From assembly GCA_902462475.1 (NCBI GenBank), contig CABQCB010000060.1, forward strand, positions 1-8,530: 8,530 nucleotides of DNA, given 5' to 3'. Of this stretch, positions 5,448 through 8,530 are shown piece after piece. Source of the DNA: an uncultured Oscillibacter sp. (GTDB lineage Bacteria > Bacillota_A > Clostridia > Oscillospirales > Oscillospiraceae). Positions within the stretch are counted from its first letter, which is position 1. Every line of letters starts with the position of its first letter. A program made the translations under genes and the position numbers. The notes beneath the pieces are model-generated. The model had not been told where the DNA came from. It did no database searches and worked only from the letters and a program-made list of their open reading frames with translations.

Positions 5448-6050
5448 TTAAATCTGCTCTTCTTCCAGAAGACGGCACAGGCTTTCCCGGTCATAGAGCA
5501 GGTTCAATGCCTCCAGCATGCCTCCCGTGGTCAGATGCTCGGGAAGTTCCAGACGCTTGAGCAGTGCCTGACGGCGGGCGGCGCTGCCGCTTCCTCCGGT
5601 CAGGCCCATGGAAAAAAGGTCCGCTTTTGTGATGGGAGGTCCGCCCGGAGCGGTTTGGCCGGGCGTTTCATCCAAAAATGTGGCACCGGCCCGCTCCAGC
5701 GCCTCCAGCAGCACCTGGGGCTTCATTCCCTCCACGCCCAGCTTCCCCTCCTTGCCGGGACGCCGTTTGCGCCGTTCCTTGCCGGCAATATCCGGGATGT
5801 AGGCCTGTTTGACCATTTCCTTGGGCAGTGCGCCCTTGAGGTAGTTTCGGATGACGAATCCTGCTCCGTCACTGTCCGTCAGCAAAATGAGGCCCCGCTC
5901 CTGACCCAGGCGGCGCAGGAAGGCCAACTTTTCCCGGTCGTTGAACACGGCAAAGCCGCCCAGGGGGATGACGGTGGCGTCCACCACCTGGCGCAGGGCG
6001 TTTTTGTCGTACCGGCCCTCCACCACGATCACTTCCCGAACCTTTCTCAT
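5448..6050 (-). CDS. RNase M5-like Toprim/DUF4093 protein
   Basis: A 200-aa protein with an N-terminal Toprim domain: VREVIVVEGRYDKNAL (4-19, catalytic Glu11) and LILLTDSDGAGFVIRNYL (54-71, metal-binding Asp59 and Asp61). A basic linker KERRKRRPGKEGKLGVEG (91-108) and a helical C-terminal domain (about 140-200, ITKADLFSMGLTGG) match the RNase M5 C-terminal region. Bacillus RnmV, which matures the 5S rRNA 5' end, has the same order: IIVVEGRDD, ILTDPDFPGEKIR, then GVEHAS. Here the motif is TDSDGAG and the gene sits after holA rather than beside ksgA, so it may be a diverged paralogue; the gene symbol is withheld. The ATG at 6048-6050 was preferred over the start at 6146 because homology begins there and it overlaps the holA stop (ATGA), suggesting translational coupling. 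Confidence 0.8.
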   Translation of the reverse strand: MRKVREVIVVEGRYDKNALRQVVDATVIPLGGFAVFNDREKLAFLRRLGQERGLILLTDSDGAGFVIRNYLKGALPKEMVKQAYIPDIAGKERRKRRPGKEGKLGVEGMKPQVLLEALERAGATFLDETPGQTAPGGPPITKADLFSMGLTGGSGSAARRQALLKRLELPEHLTTGGMLEALNLLYDRESLCRLLEEEQI

Positions 6051-7102
6051 GCTCTCCGCGCCCCCAGACGCACCAGCAGCAGCTTCAGCTCCCCTGCCGC
6101 GTCGATGCCGTTTTCGCTCTTCATCCGCCGGTCCAGTACCTGGCACATTTTCACCGCATCACCGCACCAGTCGGCGGTGGTTTTCTGGGCGGCGGAGAGC
6201 AGGAGCTTGGCGGGATAATCGCTCTTCATGTCCCACAGCTCCATGAGCCAGTATTTGTCCTTTCCGCTGTCGATGGCCATGCGGGCCGTATAGATGCGCC
6301 TTAGCTGGCTGCCAAGGGCCGCCAGGATCATGATGGGTTCCGTCTGCATCTTCAGAAGGTCCCCCAGAATGCGGGCGGCCTTGTCGTAATTGCCCTGGAG
6401 CACCGCATCCGAAAGGCGGAACACCTCCGCTGAGAGCACCGGGTCTGCCACAGCGTCGATGTCGGCCTGGGTGATGGTCTTGCCCCGGGCGTACGTGCCG
6501 ATCTTGGTGATCTCCGGCACCAGCCCGGTCATAAGCCCGCCGCAGGTGAAAATGAGATACTCCGCTGTCTGCCGGTCAATGTCCTTGCCCAGCGCCCGGA
6601 ACCGCCGGGCGATCCACGCGATCAGATCATTGCTGTCCGCCGGGCGGAACTCCACGGACTGGACGTGGGCGTCCAGAGCGCGGCAGAGCTTTTTCATGGT
6701 CTTGTTGGGCTTATACGCGATGGTGTCATACACAAACACCACACAGCAATATGGAGGGATGTCCTCCAGGAAGGCCACCAGCTTTTCCCGCTGCTCCTCC
6801 CCCAGCTTGAAAAGATCGAAGTCCGTCACCACGATCAGTGTCCGCTCCGCCAGCATGGGCATGGCCTCCGCCATTTCTGAAAGGGACTGCACCGTCAGGT
6901 CCTTTCCCTCCAGGCGGTGGTAATTGAACTCTTCGAAGCCGGAGGGCACCAGGGTCTTGCGCAGCTGTTCGAGATAGTAATCCCGCAGGTAGCTCTCCTC
7001 GCCGTAAAAGATATAGCAGCAGCGCGCCGTGCCGGCCGCCAGATCGGCCTTCAGAGCTTGGAACGCCTCGTTGGCTTTTGTTGTTTTTTTCGTATATGCC
7101 AT
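6047..7102 (-). CDS. holA: DNA polymerase III subunit delta
   Basis: A 351-aa delta subunit of the clamp loader, which opens the beta sliding clamp during replication. The family pattern is clear: a start around LKADLAAGTARCCYIFYGEESYLRDYYLEQL (17-47), then the LIVVTDFDLFK and CCVVFVYDTIAYKPNKTMKKL strands of the AAA-like fold. It lacks a working Walker P-loop, as is normal for delta. A helical C-terminal collar domain follows (VLSAEVFRLSDAVLQGNYDKAARILGDLL, LGSQLRRIYTAR). Length fits (about 330-350 aa). GAGGAG overlaps the end of comEC and stands about 6 nt before the ATG at 7100-7102, so comEC and holA are 9 nt apart and surely co-transcribed. The comEC-holA order is conserved in Firmicutes. 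Confidence 0.95.
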   Translation of the reverse strand: MAYTKKTTKANEAFQALKADLAAGTARCCYIFYGEESYLRDYYLEQLRKTLVPSGFEEFNYHRLEGKDLTVQSLSEMAEAMPMLAERTLIVVTDFDLFKLGEEQREKLVAFLEDIPPYCCVVFVYDTIAYKPNKTMKKLCRALDAHVQSVEFRPADSNDLIAWIARRFRALGKDIDRQTAEYLIFTCGGLMTGLVPEITKIGTYARGKTITQADIDAVADPVLSAEVFRLSDAVLQGNYDKAARILGDLLKMQTEPIMILAALGSQLRRIYTARMAIDSGKDKYWLMELWDMKSDYPAKLLLSAAQKTTADWCGDAVKMCQVLDRRMKSENGIDAAGELKLLLVRLGARRA

Positions 7103-7111
7103 GTGGTCTCC

Positions 7112-8530
7112 TCAATTCAATGCTACGTGGATGGTCCCCTGCTTATCCGTGCGGCATACAGCCACGCCGAGGCGTGAAAGCCGCAGCAAAACGGATTCAT
7201 CCGGGTGTCCATACGAATTATTTTCTCCGACGCTGATGAGGGCCGTTTCCGGCTCCAGCGTCGTTATAAGCGTCTCCGATGTGGAGGACGCGGCGCCGTG
7301 ATGCCCCACGGCCAACACGTCGATATTCGGCAATGTGTATTGCTCCAAAAGCACACGCTCGGTAGCGGTATCCATATCTCCGGTGACCAGCAGCTTGGCA
7401 GAGCTGCCTTCGCACAATACCGCCAGTCCCTGTTCGTTGTCGCTGCCGGTCCCCACTGGAGGATAGATCGTCATTTGCCCCTCGCCCAGGACATATGTCT
7501 CAGCACTCCGGATGGAGGTGACCGGGATCCGGGACGCTTCCAGCGCGGAGAGCACCCGGGCGCGGATCTGGGTCTCTTCTCCTGTGTCCGGTACCAGGAC
7601 CTGCTTGACATCCATGCGGGAGATCAGCGTTTCCACGCCGCTTACATGGTCGGCGTCGTAGTGGGTCAAAATCAGATAGTCCAGCGATGTGCAGCCCATG
7701 GTGGCAAGATAGTCGACGGCCAGGTCTCCAGCGTCCGGAAAGCTGCTGCCGCCGCAGTCGATCAGGGCGGAAGTACCGTCCGACTCCAGCAGCAGGCACG
7801 CACCCTGTCCCACATCCAGCATCAGTGCGTCCATGGTGCTGCCCGTATAGCGCAGCTGGCCCAGCTTTACCGTGTATCCCAGAGTGAGAGCACACAAAGC
7901 TGCCGCGACAGCATACTGGCGTCCGTGCCCACCTCTGAGCCGGACCAGGAAAAAAGCCAGGTACAAAAACGCGATCCACCAGCCCAGATAGGGGTTGACC
8001 GTATAGAGCGCATGATAAGGAAGATGGGACAGCAGGCCGCAGACAAACAGGATGTATCGACTCAGCAAATCAGCCAGAACGGCGGCGGCTGCGCCCAACG
8101 GGAAAAAGAGAAGGCTTACAAAGACCGCGGTCAGCCCCACGCAAAAGAGCGCGCCCACCGCCGCCAGGCAGAGCAGATTGCTCAGCGGAGAGACCAGTAC
8201 AAAAAAGCCGAAATACCAGGCGCTCAGAGGCGCGGTGAATACCAGAGCACCGGCAGTGGCTGAGAGACTGGCAGCTGTATAGCGATATACCTTGCCATGC
8301 TGTTTCCCGCCGAGCGCAAAGGCGTACAGCCGGGGAGTCAGCCACAAAAGCCCCGCCACGGCGCCGAAGGACAGCTGTAAGCTGATGGACGTGGCTGCAA
8401 AGGGGTTTTGCAGCAGGATGCACCCCAGTGCCGCCGCCATGGCGGTGGGCGGATCGTTGTCCCGCCGGAACAGCGGCGCGGCGCGCAAAAAGGAAAGCAT
8501 GATGCAGGCCCGCACTACCGAGGGGCTCCC
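7112..8530 (-). CDS. comEC: ComEC/Rec2 DNA-uptake channel protein (5' end outside window)
   Basis: The C-terminal 472 or so codons of a polytopic membrane protein that moves single-stranded DNA into the cytoplasm during natural transformation. The reading frame is open through the right edge; visible residues start SPSVVRACIML, mid-way in the Competence domain. The conserved DPPTAMAAAL...QLSFGAVAGL segment is present, followed by several hydrophobic helices down to about codon 215. Then comes a metallo-beta-lactamase domain: MLDVGQGACLLL, LTHYDADHVSG (metal ligands), LLVTGDMD, VGHHGAASST and NSYGHPDESVLLRL. This extracellular domain is thought to degrade the non-transported strand. Full-length homologues are about 700-800 aa, so about 300 N-terminal residues are missing here. 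No frameshift is seen. Whether the organism is competent cannot be judged from this gene alone. Confidence 0.95.
   Translation of the reverse strand, partial: GSPSVVRACIMLSFLRAAPLFRRDNDPPTAMAAALGCILLQNPFAATSISLQLSFGAVAGLLWLTPRLYAFALGGKQHGKVYRYTAASLSATAGALVFTAPLSAWYFGFFVLVSPLSNLLCLAAVGALFCVGLTAVFVSLLFFPLGAAAAVLADLLSRYILFVCGLLSHLPYHALYTVNPYLGWWIAFLYLAFFLVRLRGGHGRQYAVAAALCALTLGYTVKLGQLRYTGSTMDALMLDVGQGACLLLESDGTSALIDCGGSSFPDAGDLAVDYLATMGCTSLDYLILTHYDADHVSGVETLISRMDVKQVLVPDTGEETQIRARVLSALEASRIPVTSIRSAETYVLGEGQMTIYPPVGTGSDNEQGLAVLCEGSSAKLLVTGDMDTATERVLLEQYTLPNIDVLAVGHHGAASSTSETLITTLEPETALISVGENNSYGHPDESVLLRLSRLGVAVCRTDKQGTIHVALN

Noticed and set aside
6051..6146. 32-residue N-terminal extension of the Toprim protein
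   Set aside because: The extension is a low-complexity Arg/Ala/Gly stretch overlapping holA codons, while RNase M5 homology begins at the ATG at 6050, coupled to the holA stop.
7205..8263. Plus-strand open frame (352 codons) opposite comEC
   Set aside because: The opposite strand encodes ComEC with intact motifs throughout. This frame is rich in Gln, Arg and His with no recognisable domain.

Overview
The window looks like core chromosome of a high-GC, endospore-forming Firmicute, most likely a clostridium of the Oscillospiraceae type. It carries a forespore sigma factor (SigG), a YlmC/YmxH-family sporulation protein, a dedicated glutaminyl-tRNA synthetase (present in only some clostridia) and the comEC-holA pair typical of Firmicutes. 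It shows no sign of phage, transposon, CRISPR or defence genes. The taxon is inferred from gene content and base composition, not from a marker search.

Layout. 1-487 (minus): 5' part of rpsB (ribosomal protein S2), running off the left edge, with a good vegetative promoter at 603-631 and a leader of about 110 nt. 679-963 (minus): YlmC/YmxH-family PRC-barrel protein. 964-1102: a divergent intergenic region holding a near-perfect SigF-type promoter facing sigG. 1103-1873 (plus): sigG. 1947-2357 (plus): a PaaI-type hotdog thioesterase with its own SigA-like promoter. 2356-2389: a bidirectional terminator between convergent genes. 2398-3186 (minus): a UcpA-like short-chain dehydrogenase. 3262-4959 (minus): glnS, with a consensus promoter at 5004-5032 and a leader too short for a T-box. 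5094-5312 (minus): a small DUF6514-like protein. 5416-5433: two perfect Spo0A boxes exactly 10 bp apart. 5448-6050, 6047-7102 and 7112-8530 (all minus): a probable operon comEC - holA - RNase M5-like Toprim protein, with comEC cut by the right edge.

How the parts fit. Most genes are housekeeping: translation (rpsB, glnS), replication (holA), DNA uptake (comEC) and possibly RNA processing (Toprim/DUF4093). A sporulation layer is scattered among them: the ymxH-like gene, sigG behind a SigF promoter, and tandem 0A boxes in front of a small uncharacterised gene. The 0A boxes are the most interesting signal, because they suggest that the small gene or its operon is under direct Spo0A control. I see no wholly new multi-gene system here.
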